Below are positions 8,796 to 17,451 of a stretch of 64,000 bases of DNA, piece after piece. Made by a program: the position numbers and the translations under genes. The notes beneath the pieces were generated by a model. The model made no database searches and had not been told where the DNA came from. It saw only the letters and a list, made by a program, of their open reading frames with translations. Each line of letters begins with the position of its first letter. Within the stretch, counting starts at the first letter, position 1. The stretch is taken from contig CALQFM020000015.1 of assembly GCA_943329845.2 (NCBI GenBank), positions 1-64,000 on the forward strand, given 5' to 3'. The stretch is from Candidatus Kuenenia stuttgartensis (GTDB lineage Bacteria > Pseudomonadota > Alphaproteobacteria > SMXS01).

Positions 8796-9443
8796 TCAGA
8801 AAGTGGCGGCGCCGATGAATTGGCGATGTAGCCCTTCCAGCCGTTCCTGCAGCGCGTCGCGGGTCCTGCCCGCGGTCAACGGGATCAGGATCTCGCACAT
8901 GGACATCATGTACAGTGACTCGAGATTACCGATCGAGACCGTCCCGTTTCCCCACTGGATCATCAGCGCGTTCTGGCCCATCAGCAGGCGGCGCGCCGTC
9001 AGCTGAAGATCGGCCCAGTCCAGGAAATCGCCCTGCTCGCGGATTTCTTCCAGGCAGCCGAGGAAATGCGCCACCGGCGTCTCGATGGTGTAGATCGATA
9101 TCTTGTTTGAGGCGAGCACCGACGCGTAGGCCCGCGAGAAGTTCTCGCTGGCGGCGATGCTGTCGACGATGGCCGAGTTCATGCGGACGAGGTGATCGAG
9201 CCCCTTGACGTCGATGGCCTGCTCGATCCGCTCGAACACGATCCGCAGCCGCCCCCGGAAGGCCTCGCCGAGCAGCGCGTCCTTGCCGCCATACATTTCA
9301 TACAGGGTTCGGGTCGAGATGCCCGTGCGTTTGGACAGCTCGCGCATGGTGACGCCTTCATAGCCGCGCTCCGCCATGAGCCGCCAGGCCTCTGCCTGAA
9401 TGCCCTGGCGCCGCTCGACCTGCTTGTCGTCGCCGTCCGCCAC
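8796..9443 (-). CDS. TetR/AcrR family transcriptional regulator
   Basis: N-terminal HTH: AWRLMAERGYEGVTMRELSKRTGISTRTLYEMYGGKDALLGEAF. Confidence 0.88.
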   Translation of the reverse strand: MADGDDKQVERRQGIQAEAWRLMAERGYEGVTMRELSKRTGISTRTLYEMYGGKDALLGEAFRGRLRIVFERIEQAIDVKGLDHLVRMNSAIVDSIAASENFSRAYASVLASNKISIYTIETPVAHFLGCLEEIREQGDFLDWADLQLTARRLLMGQNALMIQWGNGTVSIGNLESLYMMSMCEILIPLTAGRTRDALQERLEGLHRQFIGAATF

Positions 9444-9488
9444 GCAAACCCCCTCGATTTGCCGGTCGGCTTTCTATACCGATCGAGT

Positions 9489-9502
9489 GTGACATCTGTC
9501 AC
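9489..9502. promoter_or_regulatory. Candidate TetR operator palindrome
   Basis: gtgaca-tc-tgtcac inverted repeat 46 nt upstream of the TetR start. Confidence 0.4.
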
Positions 9503-9560
9503 TGCGCATAGATCACAGCCACGAACATGTGATCAACCGGCGATTGCGACAGCCCGTCGC

Positions 9561-9827
9561 CTAGAGATACTTCGCCAGGTCGGTCAGCCTGCCCAGCCTC
9601 TCGCGCGCCTCGCGGCTCAAAGGTCCCACGACCTCCTCCAGGTGATGCTCGATGTGATCGGCAACCAGCACGGTTTTTGCCTTTTCGAGCGCACTGACGA
9701 CCGCCTGCAATTGCTGGGCGGTCTCCAGGCCGTCGCGGTTGTCCTCGATCATCCTGATGATGGTTGCCAGATGCCCTTGGGCACGCTTCAGGCGATTCAT
9801 CAGGTCTGCGTTATAGGCGTGGCTCAA
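9561..9827 (-). CDS. rcnR: Metal-sensing repressor, CsoR/RcnR (FrmR) family
   Basis: MNRLKRAQGHLATIIRMIEDNRDGLETAQQLQAVVSALEKAKTVLVADHIEHHLEE. Confidence 0.85.
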   Translation of the reverse strand: MSHAYNADLMNRLKRAQGHLATIIRMIEDNRDGLETAQQLQAVVSALEKAKTVLVADHIEHHLEEVVGPLSREARERLGRLTDLAKYL

Positions 9828-9851
9828 GGGTCGCTCCCGAACAGGGCCGGA

Positions 9852-10970
9852 TTAGGCCGGCAAATGCATCCAGCCATTCACACCGAGGTAAAGACCGATC
9901 AGCAGAATCACCACGGCCGAGACGTAAGGTGCCTTGCGCACGATCTCGCCAAACCCGGAAAAGCGCCTGGATACATGCTTCACGCTGATCGCGGCGATGA
10001 CGCCCGACGCCACCATGGTGAGCGCAAGGCCGATGCTGAAGCACAGCACCAGCGACGCACCAAGTGCGAACTCCTTCAGCTGGATGCACAGCAGCAGCAC
10101 GGTGATCGCCCCCGGACACGGGATCAGTCCTCCCGTCAGGCCGAAGATGGCGATCTGCCCCGTGGAGACGTTCCGGTCGGCGAAACGCCGACGGATGTCG
10201 TTGGCATGAGCCAGTTCGTGGCTGTCCTGGTAGCCGGCGGAGACATCCAGGCCCCGGAGTTCCTCGTGAATGTGGTCGTGCCCGTTTTCGCTTTCCGTGA
10301 ACGGCACGTCGTAGCTGTGCACATGATCGCCATGCCCGATGCCGAGGCGCGCCATGAAGTCATGCGGCTCGGGCACTTCTTCGACCGACTCGAGAAATCC
10401 CTGGCGCTCGGCGAAGGCGAAGCGCTGCCGGGTCCCGTCCGGCCGCTCGGTCTCCAGGCTGACGTCGTGGGCCGCGACCGCATGTCCCCGCCCCGCCCGG
10501 ACGCGAAAGCGCGGCGGTACGCCGGCCTCGAATATCTCCAGTTCCAGCGTTCCGTGGCCGGTATCGATCCGCGCCGCGCCGCCGCCATGATGGTGATCAT
10601 GGTCATGTCCGGCCACGGCCATCGCCTGGTCGCGGCGGACACGCCAGAACATCCAGGCACCCATGCCGATAATGATCACTGCGGAGGCGACCTGCAGATA
10701 TGGCTCGATGATCTCCGGCGCGAGGCCTCTCCAGAGATAGAGCCCGCCGAGCGCGACCACCCAGACCACCAGTGTGTGGGAAAGAGTCGCGCAGAGCCCA
10801 AGCAACACGGCCTGCCGGACCGTCCCCCTGATCGCAATGATGAACGCCGCCATCATGGTCTTGGAATGCCCCGGCTCCAGGCCGTGCATGGCGCCCAGCA
10901 GGATGGCGGTCGGCACGAACAGCCAGGCGTTGGCCGCACCCTGGTTGAGAAGATCGGAAAAGGATGTCAT
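9852..10970 (-). CDS. rcnA: Nickel/cobalt efflux permease RcnA-like
   Basis: NicO family: AILLGAMHGLEPGHSKTMMAAF, His-rich loop GHDHDHHHGGG, GGLIPCPGAITVLLLC; next to rcnR. Confidence 0.87.
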   Translation of the reverse strand: MTSFSDLLNQGAANAWLFVPTAILLGAMHGLEPGHSKTMMAAFIIAIRGTVRQAVLLGLCATLSHTLVVWVVALGGLYLWRGLAPEIIEPYLQVASAVIIIGMGAWMFWRVRRDQAMAVAGHDHDHHHGGGAARIDTGHGTLELEIFEAGVPPRFRVRAGRGHAVAAHDVSLETERPDGTRQRFAFAERQGFLESVEEVPEPHDFMARLGIGHGDHVHSYDVPFTESENGHDHIHEELRGLDVSAGYQDSHELAHANDIRRRFADRNVSTGQIAIFGLTGGLIPCPGAITVLLLCIQLKEFALGASLVLCFSIGLALTMVASGVIAAISVKHVSRRFSGFGEIVRKAPYVSAVVILLIGLYLGVNGWMHLPA

Positions 10971-10981
10971 GCCGGAATACC

Positions 10982-11000
10982 TATCCCCCTGGAGGGGATA
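10982..11000. promoter_or_regulatory. Candidate RcnR operator
   Basis: TATCCCC-CTGGA-GGGGATA: 7-bp arms with G/C tracts, 12 nt upstream of the rcnA start. Confidence 0.6.
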
Positions 11001-11046
11001 TTACAAGTTGCTCGATGTCCCGCCATACGAGATCATCGAGAATGCA

Positions 11047-11892
11047 TCAGGCGTCCTGCACCACCAGCTGGCTCTGTTCGCCCAGGCCCTCGACGCCCAG
11101 CCGGATCCGCTGGCCAGGACGCAGGTAGGTCTCGGGCTTCATGCCCTGGCCCACGCCCGCCGGCGTGCCGGTGGTGATGATGTCGCCCGCGTGCAGGGTC
11201 ATGAACCGGCTGAGGTAACTGACCAGGAACCGCACGCCGAAGATCATGTCGGCGGTGGTGCCGTTCTGACGGCGCTCGCCGTCCACCTCCAGCCAGATGC
11301 GCAGGTTCTGCGGATCGGGGATTTCGTCGCGGGTCACCAGCCACGGGCCGATGGGGCCGAAATTGTCGCCCGACTTGCCCTTGACGAACTGGCCTTCCCG
11401 GTCCTTCTGGAATTCCCGTTCGGACACGTCGTTGACCACGCAATAGCCGGCAACATGGTCAAAGGCGTTGGCCTCGGCGATGTACTTGCCGGTCGTGCCG
11501 ATGACGATGCCCAGCTCGGCTTCCCAGTCCAGCTTGGTCGAGCCGCGCGGCCTTATGACGTCGTCGTTGGGCCCGCAGATCGCGTAGACCGACTTGGTGA
11601 ACAGCATGGGCTCCGTCGGCACCCGCGCGCCGGTCTCGGCCGCATGGTCGCGGTAGTTGAGGCCGATGGCGTGAAACATGCCGGTGCCGGCGACGCAGGG
11701 GCCGATCCGCTGCTTGCCCGGCACCAGCGGCAGCGATTCCGTGTCCAGCGAGCGCAGCTGCGCCAGGGCACCGTCGGACAGGTTCGGCCCGTCAAGATCG
11801 CGGATCACCCCCGACAGGTCGCGGATGGCGCCGTGACGGTCGATGATACCCGGCTTCTCATGACCCTTCGGGCCATAGCGCAGCAGTCGCAT
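11047..11892 (-). CDS. Fumarylacetoacetate hydrolase family protein
   Basis: IGLNYRDHAAETG, DWEAELGIVIG, GDIITTGTPAGVGQG. Confidence 0.9.
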   Translation of the reverse strand: MRLLRYGPKGHEKPGIIDRHGAIRDLSGVIRDLDGPNLSDGALAQLRSLDTESLPLVPGKQRIGPCVAGTGMFHAIGLNYRDHAAETGARVPTEPMLFTKSVYAICGPNDDVIRPRGSTKLDWEAELGIVIGTTGKYIAEANAFDHVAGYCVVNDVSEREFQKDREGQFVKGKSGDNFGPIGPWLVTRDEIPDPQNLRIWLEVDGERRQNGTTADMIFGVRFLVSYLSRFMTLHAGDIITTGTPAGVGQGMKPETYLRPGQRIRLGVEGLGEQSQLVVQDA

Positions 11893-11896
11893 GAAC

Positions 11897-12745
11897 TCAG
11901 CCCTTCAGCACGCAGCGGCCGTTGTTGATCACCATCACGTCCCGCTCCTTCAGCCGGCTGCGATAGGAGACCACGTTGCCGTCGACCCACATGTCGACGA
12001 TCACCGTCTCGCCTGGATAGACCGGCGATGAGAACCGGGCGTCGAACGCGGTGATCCTGGTGTGGTCGTAGTCGCAGATGGTCTGCAGCACCGCCCGGCA
12101 CGACACGCCGTAGGTGCACAGGCCGTGCAGGATCGGCTTCGGGAAGCCCGCCGCCGTCGCCACGTCCGGGTCGCAGTGCAGCGGGTTCCGGTCCCCCGAC
12201 AGACGGTACAGCAGCGCCTGGTCCTCGCGGGTCGCCAGTTCGCAGGTGGCGTCCGGCTTGCGGTCGGGGATCGGATGGGTCTCGGCCGGCGCCGGGCCGT
12301 TCGGGCCGCCGAAGCCGCCGTCGCCGCGGGCGAAGATGCTGGACAGGGACGTGGACACCGGTGCGCCCGTGTCCTTCAGCCGGGTCTTGGTCTCCAGGTA
12401 GATCACCGCACCCTTGCCGGCGCCCTTGTCGAGCGCCTCGGCGACGCGCGCCTCGACCAGCAGGTCGGCTTTCCAGGGCAGCGGCTGGTGCAGGGTGATC
12501 CGCTGCTCGCCGTGCACGACCATGGTGTAGTTGACGCCTTCCAGCAGGTTGCCGCGCGCGCCGAACAGCGCCGCCATGGTCGGTACCGTCTTCAGGTTCT
12601 TCTCGTAGGTGTACAGCAGTTCCTGCGGATCGAGCGGCGCGCGCCCCATGCCCAGCCCAAGCGCGTAAAGCATGGTCTCGCGGTCGCCATAGGAATATTC
12701 GCCCTTGGCGCTGCGCGCCTTGATCTCGTCATACGTAAAAGCCAT
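11897..12745 (-). CDS. MaoC family dehydratase (hydratase-2 like)
   Basis: ALLYRLSGDRNPLHCDPDVATAAGFPKPILHGLCTYG hydratase-2 motif. Confidence 0.88.
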   Translation of the reverse strand: MAFTYDEIKARSAKGEYSYGDRETMLYALGLGMGRAPLDPQELLYTYEKNLKTVPTMAALFGARGNLLEGVNYTMVVHGEQRITLHQPLPWKADLLVEARVAEALDKGAGKGAVIYLETKTRLKDTGAPVSTSLSSIFARGDGGFGGPNGPAPAETHPIPDRKPDATCELATREDQALLYRLSGDRNPLHCDPDVATAAGFPKPILHGLCTYGVSCRAVLQTICDYDHTRITAFDARFSSPVYPGETVIVDMWVDGNVVSYRSRLKERDVMVINNGRCVLKG

Positions 12746-12873
12746 GGTTTTCCTCCCTCAGACTTCTCCCGCCGGCATCCTAGGCCGGTTTGTCGTCCGC
12801 GATAAAGTGGCGAGTGCGTTGCCACGCACCCGCCCCGTTGCTAGCGTCGTGACACCATGCTTGGGGAACTGCA

Positions 12874-13596
12874 TTGTCAGACAGCACTTCAATACCGCGC
12901 ATGATCGACTATGGGCGCACGGCGCTGCTGGCGTTTTCAACCACACTGTTCGTCATCACGGGCGCAGCCGCGCAGTCGGAACGGCTGCTGGTAAACATGC
13001 CCAAGGGGTTCTGCCGCATTGAAAGGCAGCTGAACGCCACTGAATCCGCGATGGTTTACAAGCTCGATGGTGGCCCCAGTGCCATGGTCGCCATTGCCGC
13101 CGTCTACGTGGACTGCCCTTCCATGCCGCTATTCGCCAAGGGGGCGTATGGCGACGTTAAACGCTGGGCGGTGATCGCCACCGGGCGATCAGAAACCAGG
13201 ATCACCTCGCGCAAGGACTTCGTCGACTCCTTCGCCAACAACTACGTCATCGATTCCGGCGAGTTGCTGGACCGGCTCTACGGTGCCGTCGACGCCTATA
13301 CCGCCAATTTTGCGACCAATCCGAAACATGGCCGGGACCAACCCACGACCCTGGGCATCATCGACCGCGATGACCGCGCCATCTACAAGGCGTCGATCAT
13401 CAACCTCACTGTCGGCGGGCGATCCAGGATCTATACCTCGGTCAACGGCATGACGGTCGTCGGACAGACCATCGTCCGACTCAGCATGCATGCGCCGCAT
13501 CGGCGGAACACCGTTTACGCCGACCTGCTCGGGTCGGTCCGGCGAGCCGTGATCGATATCGACACCACGCCGACCCCATCCCCTCGCAAGCCGTGA
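12874..13596 (+). CDS. Secreted hypothetical protein
   Basis: Hydrophobic N-terminus ALLAFSTTLFVITGAAAQ; start may be 12901. Confidence 0.5.
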   Translation: MSDSTSIPRMIDYGRTALLAFSTTLFVITGAAAQSERLLVNMPKGFCRIERQLNATESAMVYKLDGGPSAMVAIAAVYVDCPSMPLFAKGAYGDVKRWAVIATGRSETRITSRKDFVDSFANNYVIDSGELLDRLYGAVDAYTANFATNPKHGRDQPTTLGIIDRDDRAIYKASIINLTVGGRSRIYTSVNGMTVVGQTIVRLSMHAPHRRNTVYADLLGSVRRAVIDIDTTPTPSPRKP

Positions 13597-13660
13597 AGCT
13601 TGGGCCTTATATCCGGTGTTCCCAGGTGGTAATATCTCTCTCGGAACGGACGGAGGAACC

Positions 13661-14674
13661 ATGAGCCTGAGAACGCCGCTGTGCGACATCCTTGGCATCG
13701 AGCATCCGGTGATGCTGGCCGGCATGGGGGGCGTTTCCTATGCCGAGCTGTGCGCCGCCGTGTCCGAGGCCGGCGGCTTCGGCTCGCTGGGCATGGCCTC
13801 GGTCCCGCCCGACGGCATCCGCGACCAGATGCGCCGGGTGAAGGACCTGACCGACAAGCCGTTCGGCGTCGACCTTCTCGCCGCCATCCCGGAATCGCTC
13901 ACCCGGTCGGTTGACATCATCATCGAGGAAGGCGCGAAGGCGTTCATCTCCGGCCTCGGCGTCCCGTCCTCCATCCTGAAAGTGCTGCAGGACGCCGGCA
14001 TCGTCGTCATCCAGATGTGCGGCGCGGTCAAGCATGCGGTGAAGGGCGAGCAGGCCGGCATCGACATCGTCATCGGCCAGGGCACGGAAGGCGGCGGCCA
14101 TACCGGCCAGGTCGCCGGCATGGCGCTGATCCCGCAGATGGTCGAGGCGGTGAAGATTCCGGTGGTCGCCGCCGGCGCCATCACCGATGGGCGCGGACTC
14201 GCGGCGGCGCTCGCCATGGGCGCTCAGGGCGTATGGATCGGCACCCGCTTCATCGCTTCGCGAGAGGCGCACGCCGCCCTGGGCTACAAGCAGGCGATCC
14301 TCGACGCCGCTGATACCGACACGGTCATCTCCCGGTCCTATTCGGGCAAGCCCATGCGGGTGATCCGCAACGACTGGACCGCCGACTGGGAGTCCCGTCC
14401 GCAGGACATCAGGCCATTCGGTGAGCAGAACCTGGTCTCCCGCGATGCCGGCGTGATGCGGCCCCTGATGGGCGATACCCGAAGCTACGACCGCGCCCGA
14501 GACGCGACCGCCGCCGGCCAGGGCGTGGGCGCCATCCGCGACATTCCCGCGGCGGGCGACATCGTCCGCGACGTTGTCGCCGAGGCCGAGGCCACCATCG
14601 CCCGCCTGTCCGGCATCGCAGCGGGGACTTATCAGGCGTCACCCCGTCAAGGCAGCCGGAAGATCGGGGCGTAA
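13661..14674 (+). CDS. Nitronate monooxygenase family protein
   Basis: LCDILGIEHPVMLAGMGGVSYAELCAAVSEAGGFGSLG; GQGTEGGGHTGQ; VVAAGAITDGRGLAAALAMGAQGVWIGTRF. Confidence 0.9.
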   Translation: MSLRTPLCDILGIEHPVMLAGMGGVSYAELCAAVSEAGGFGSLGMASVPPDGIRDQMRRVKDLTDKPFGVDLLAAIPESLTRSVDIIIEEGAKAFISGLGVPSSILKVLQDAGIVVIQMCGAVKHAVKGEQAGIDIVIGQGTEGGGHTGQVAGMALIPQMVEAVKIPVVAAGAITDGRGLAAALAMGAQGVWIGTRFIASREAHAALGYKQAILDAADTDTVISRSYSGKPMRVIRNDWTADWESRPQDIRPFGEQNLVSRDAGVMRPLMGDTRSYDRARDATAAGQGVGAIRDIPAAGDIVRDVVAEAEATIARLSGIAAGTYQASPRQGSRKIGA

Positions 14675-14866
14675 ATGCAGGGCGCGACAGCGACGCTATT
14701 GCTCGCGGCTGTCATGAGCGCCTCGGCGCATGCACAGCCTCTGCAGCCCCTGCAGGATTCGGTTCGCGGAATCCCTTTGGCACAGTTTCTCGGCAGTGCC
14801 CGGATTCTGGGTGAATGGCGGCTTCTGAAGGGAACGGCAACCTTGGGCAGCCCGTGCGCCCACTGA
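14675..14866 (+). CDS. Short secreted hypothetical ORF
   Basis: 63 aa, starts immediately after the previous stop, signal-like MQGATATLLLAAVMSASAHAQ. Confidence 0.3.
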   Translation: MQGATATLLLAAVMSASAHAQPLQPLQDSVRGIPLAQFLGSARILGEWRLLKGTATLGSPCAH

Positions 14867-14934
14867 CGGCGCTTTGCTTGCCCTGGCCCCGATGCTAGGG
14901 TGCAAGCGGCGTCAAAGCCTCGGGGGCGGGCTGC

Positions 14935-16368
14935 TTGCTGTTCAATTCCAACGTCTTCCTGTTCATTTTCCTGCCGGTCGTCCTCGCTGGATTCCACCTG
15001 CTGAGGGGGCGATCCAACGCGCGCTGGGCCATGGGCTGGCTGGCCGGCGCCTCGCTCGCCTTCTACGGCTACTGGGACCCGCGCTACCTGCCGCTGCTGC
15101 TGGGCTCGATCACGGCCAACTACCTGCTGTCGCGCGCAATTCGTCCCGGCGGCCACCGCAGCATCCTGATCGCCGGGCTGGCGTTCAACCTGGGCCTGCT
15201 GGCGTTCTTCAAATACGCCAACTTCTTCGTCGCCAATGTTGGCACGCTGACCGGCACCGAGATCGCGATGCGGCAGATCGTGCTGCCTATCGGCATCTCG
15301 TTCTTCACCTTCACCCAGATCGCCTTCCTGGTGGACCGCTTTCAGGGCAAGGCGGCGCAGCCGGGCGTGATCAACTACGCCCTGTTCGCGACCTTCTTCC
15401 CGCACCTGATCGCCGGCCCCATCCTCCACCACAAGGAGATGATGAGCCAGTTCGAGTCGCCCGAAGCCCGGAGGTGGCAGGGCGGCGCGTTCAATGCCGG
15501 GTTGTTCCTGCTGGCAGTCGGCCTCGTAAAGAAGATGGTGATCGCCGACAGCGTCGGCGGCTTCGCCGCCCAGCGCTTCGCCCGTGCCGCGGCGGGTGAG
15601 CATCTGGAGGCGATGGTCGCGTGGCTGACCGCGCTGGCCTATCATCTTCAGATCTATTTCGATTTCTCGGCCTATTGCGAGATGGCCATGGGCATCTCGC
15701 TGCTGTTCGGCATCCGCTTCCCGGCCAATTTCGACTCGCCCTACCAGTCGCGCAGCATCATCGACTTCTGGCGGCGCTGGCACATGACCCTGTCGCGCTT
15801 CCTGCGCGACTATCTCTACATCCCGCTCGGCGGCAACCGGCACGGCGAAGCTCGGCGGCTCGCCAACCTGATAATCGTTATGCTGCTGGGCGGCCTTTGG
15901 CACGGCGCGGCATGGACCTTCGTGCTGTGGGGCGGCCTACACGGCCTCTACCTGGTCGTCAACCACACCTGGGACAGGCTTGGTCTGAAGCTGCCGTGGG
16001 GCTGGCTGGCGCTGCTGCTGACCAACCTGGCGGTGATCGTCGCCTGGGTTCCCTTCCGAGCCGACTCCATCGAGACGGCCGCGTCGATCTATCGGTCCAT
16101 GTTCTTCCTGGGCGACACCGGACTGCCGCTGGAATTCGCACCGTTGGTGAAGAAGCTGGGCCTGCAGGCCCACTATTTCGCGGAGAACAACCGTCAGGAG
16201 TTCTATATCGGCGTGCTCTGGATCCTCGGCGCCGGCGCCACCGCGCTGTCCGCGCCAAACGCGCTCCGGCTGCTCGCATTCACGCCGATTGCCACGGACC
16301 AAGCAGCGCTGGAGGCGCGCTGGACCGAGCGCGACGCAATGGCCGACGCCACCTTGCTGGCCGCGTGA
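14935..16368 (+). CDS. MBOAT family O-acyltransferase (AlgI/DltB-like)
   Basis: FWRRWHMTLSRFLRDYLYIPLGGNRHG and GGLWHGAAWTFVLWGGLHG; multiple TM segments; TTG start. C-terminus (..DATLLAA) lacks an FxYxxF-type hexapeptide. Confidence 0.9.
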   Translation: MLFNSNVFLFIFLPVVLAGFHLLRGRSNARWAMGWLAGASLAFYGYWDPRYLPLLLGSITANYLLSRAIRPGGHRSILIAGLAFNLGLLAFFKYANFFVANVGTLTGTEIAMRQIVLPIGISFFTFTQIAFLVDRFQGKAAQPGVINYALFATFFPHLIAGPILHHKEMMSQFESPEARRWQGGAFNAGLFLLAVGLVKKMVIADSVGGFAAQRFARAAAGEHLEAMVAWLTALAYHLQIYFDFSAYCEMAMGISLLFGIRFPANFDSPYQSRSIIDFWRRWHMTLSRFLRDYLYIPLGGNRHGEARRLANLIIVMLLGGLWHGAAWTFVLWGGLHGLYLVVNHTWDRLGLKLPWGWLALLLTNLAVIVAWVPFRADSIETAASIYRSMFFLGDTGLPLEFAPLVKKLGLQAHYFAENNRQEFYIGVLWILGAGATALSAPNALRLLAFTPIATDQAALEARWTERDAMADATLLAA

Positions 16369-16472
16369 CGTTCACCGCGGCGACCGCCTGCGTCACCGGG
16401 CTGCTGCTGTTTATCAGCGTCCGCCTGATTAATTCGGCGCCGCCGTCCGAGTTCCTCTATTTCCAGTTCTAG
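16365..16472 (+). CDS. Candidate DltX-like acyl-shuttle microprotein: VTFTAATACVTGLLLFISVRLINSAPPSEFLYFQF
   Basis: GTG start overlapping the MBOAT stop (GTGA); single TM segment; C-terminal FLYFQF hexapeptide; located between the MBOAT and SGNH-like genes. Confidence 0.75.
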   Translation: MTFTAATACVTGLLLFISVRLINSAPPSEFLYFQF

Positions 16473-16485
16473 CGGGGAACGGTCC

Positions 16486-17451
16486 ATGGGGCAGACATCG
16501 GCAAGGTTCGCGGTCATCGCCGTCACCGTGTTCGCCTTGGCCATGGCGCTCAACCTCGGCGCCTTTGCCGTGGCATTCAAGCTGCCCGACAAGCGGTCCA
16601 TCGGCGTGTGTTCCATGGTCGACCAGCGCATCGCCCTGGCGAAGGCGGCGCCCTCGCCGAAGATGCTGTTGGTCGGCGGGTCGGGCACGACCCAGGGCGT
16701 CAACGCCCAGGCGCTGAGCGATGCGCTGGGAATCAGGGCGCAGAATTTCGGGCTGCAGGGATCGTTCGGCCCCGGCTTCGAGCTGTTCCTGGCCCAGAAG
16801 GCACTGCGCCCGGGCGACACCGTGCTGCTAAGCCTGGAATATTCAGCCTATGTGATGGACAAGCCCACCGACATCGCGCTCGACGTGATGGCCGGCTGCG
16901 GCCGCGACTACCTGGCCCGCTATGCTCTCGCAGAACGGCTGCAGATCGCGGCGGGGTTCCCGCTGAACGCGCTGCTCGACCGCGCCACGTTCGCCGCCGC
17001 CCCCGAGACGCCCAAGGACCTGCCGGCCTACACGGCCTGGGGCGACCGGCCGCCGGGCTATTACGCCGCCCCGGCCAAGGCGCAGATGCGCCGCGTCGCG
17101 CTTTACCGGCCGATCCACGTGATCATGCTGCCGGATGCGGCGGCCGCGCGGGAGATCACCGAATTCCTCGACTGGGCGCAAGACAATCAGGTCTCGGTGA
17201 TCGCGACCTGGCCCAACACGCTGGAGTTCGAGGAGTACCGGACGATGCCCGGCTTTGGCCAGATCCGGCGCTTTTACGAAGATCTGGGCGTGCCGGTCGT
17301 CGGTGAACCGCAGATCGCTATGCTGACTGCGGAGTACATGAACGACACCCAGTACCATCTCAACGATGCCGGAATCCACGTGCGAACGGCGCGCCTGGCC
17401 GAAGCGCTCGCACAACGGCCGGAGCTGCTTGCCTCGCTTCGGTCGAATTGA
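16486..17451 (+). CDS. SGNH-hydrolase-like / DltD-type acyltransferase partner
   Basis: N-terminal TM anchor, MLLVGGSGTTQGVNAQAL block-I-like Ser, C-terminal YHLNDAGIHVRTARLAEAL His motif; follows the MBOAT. Confidence 0.6.
   Translation: MGQTSARFAVIAVTVFALAMALNLGAFAVAFKLPDKRSIGVCSMVDQRIALAKAAPSPKMLLVGGSGTTQGVNAQALSDALGIRAQNFGLQGSFGPGFELFLAQKALRPGDTVLLSLEYSAYVMDKPTDIALDVMAGCGRDYLARYALAERLQIAAGFPLNALLDRATFAAAPETPKDLPAYTAWGDRPPGYYAAPAKAQMRRVALYRPIHVIMLPDAAAAREITEFLDWAQDNQVSVIATWPNTLEFEEYRTMPGFGQIRRFYEDLGVPVVGEPQIAMLTAEYMNDTQYHLNDAGIHVRTARLAEALAQRPELLASLRSN

Noticed and set aside
9192-11177. 661-aa + strand ORF
   Set aside because: Antisense to TetR, rcnR and rcnA, which carry clear family motifs.
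15621-16472. 283-aa + ORF containing the FLYFQF C-terminus
   Set aside because: The first roughly 248 codons are an out-of-frame reading of the MBOAT gene; only the last 35 codons from GTG 16365 are accepted.
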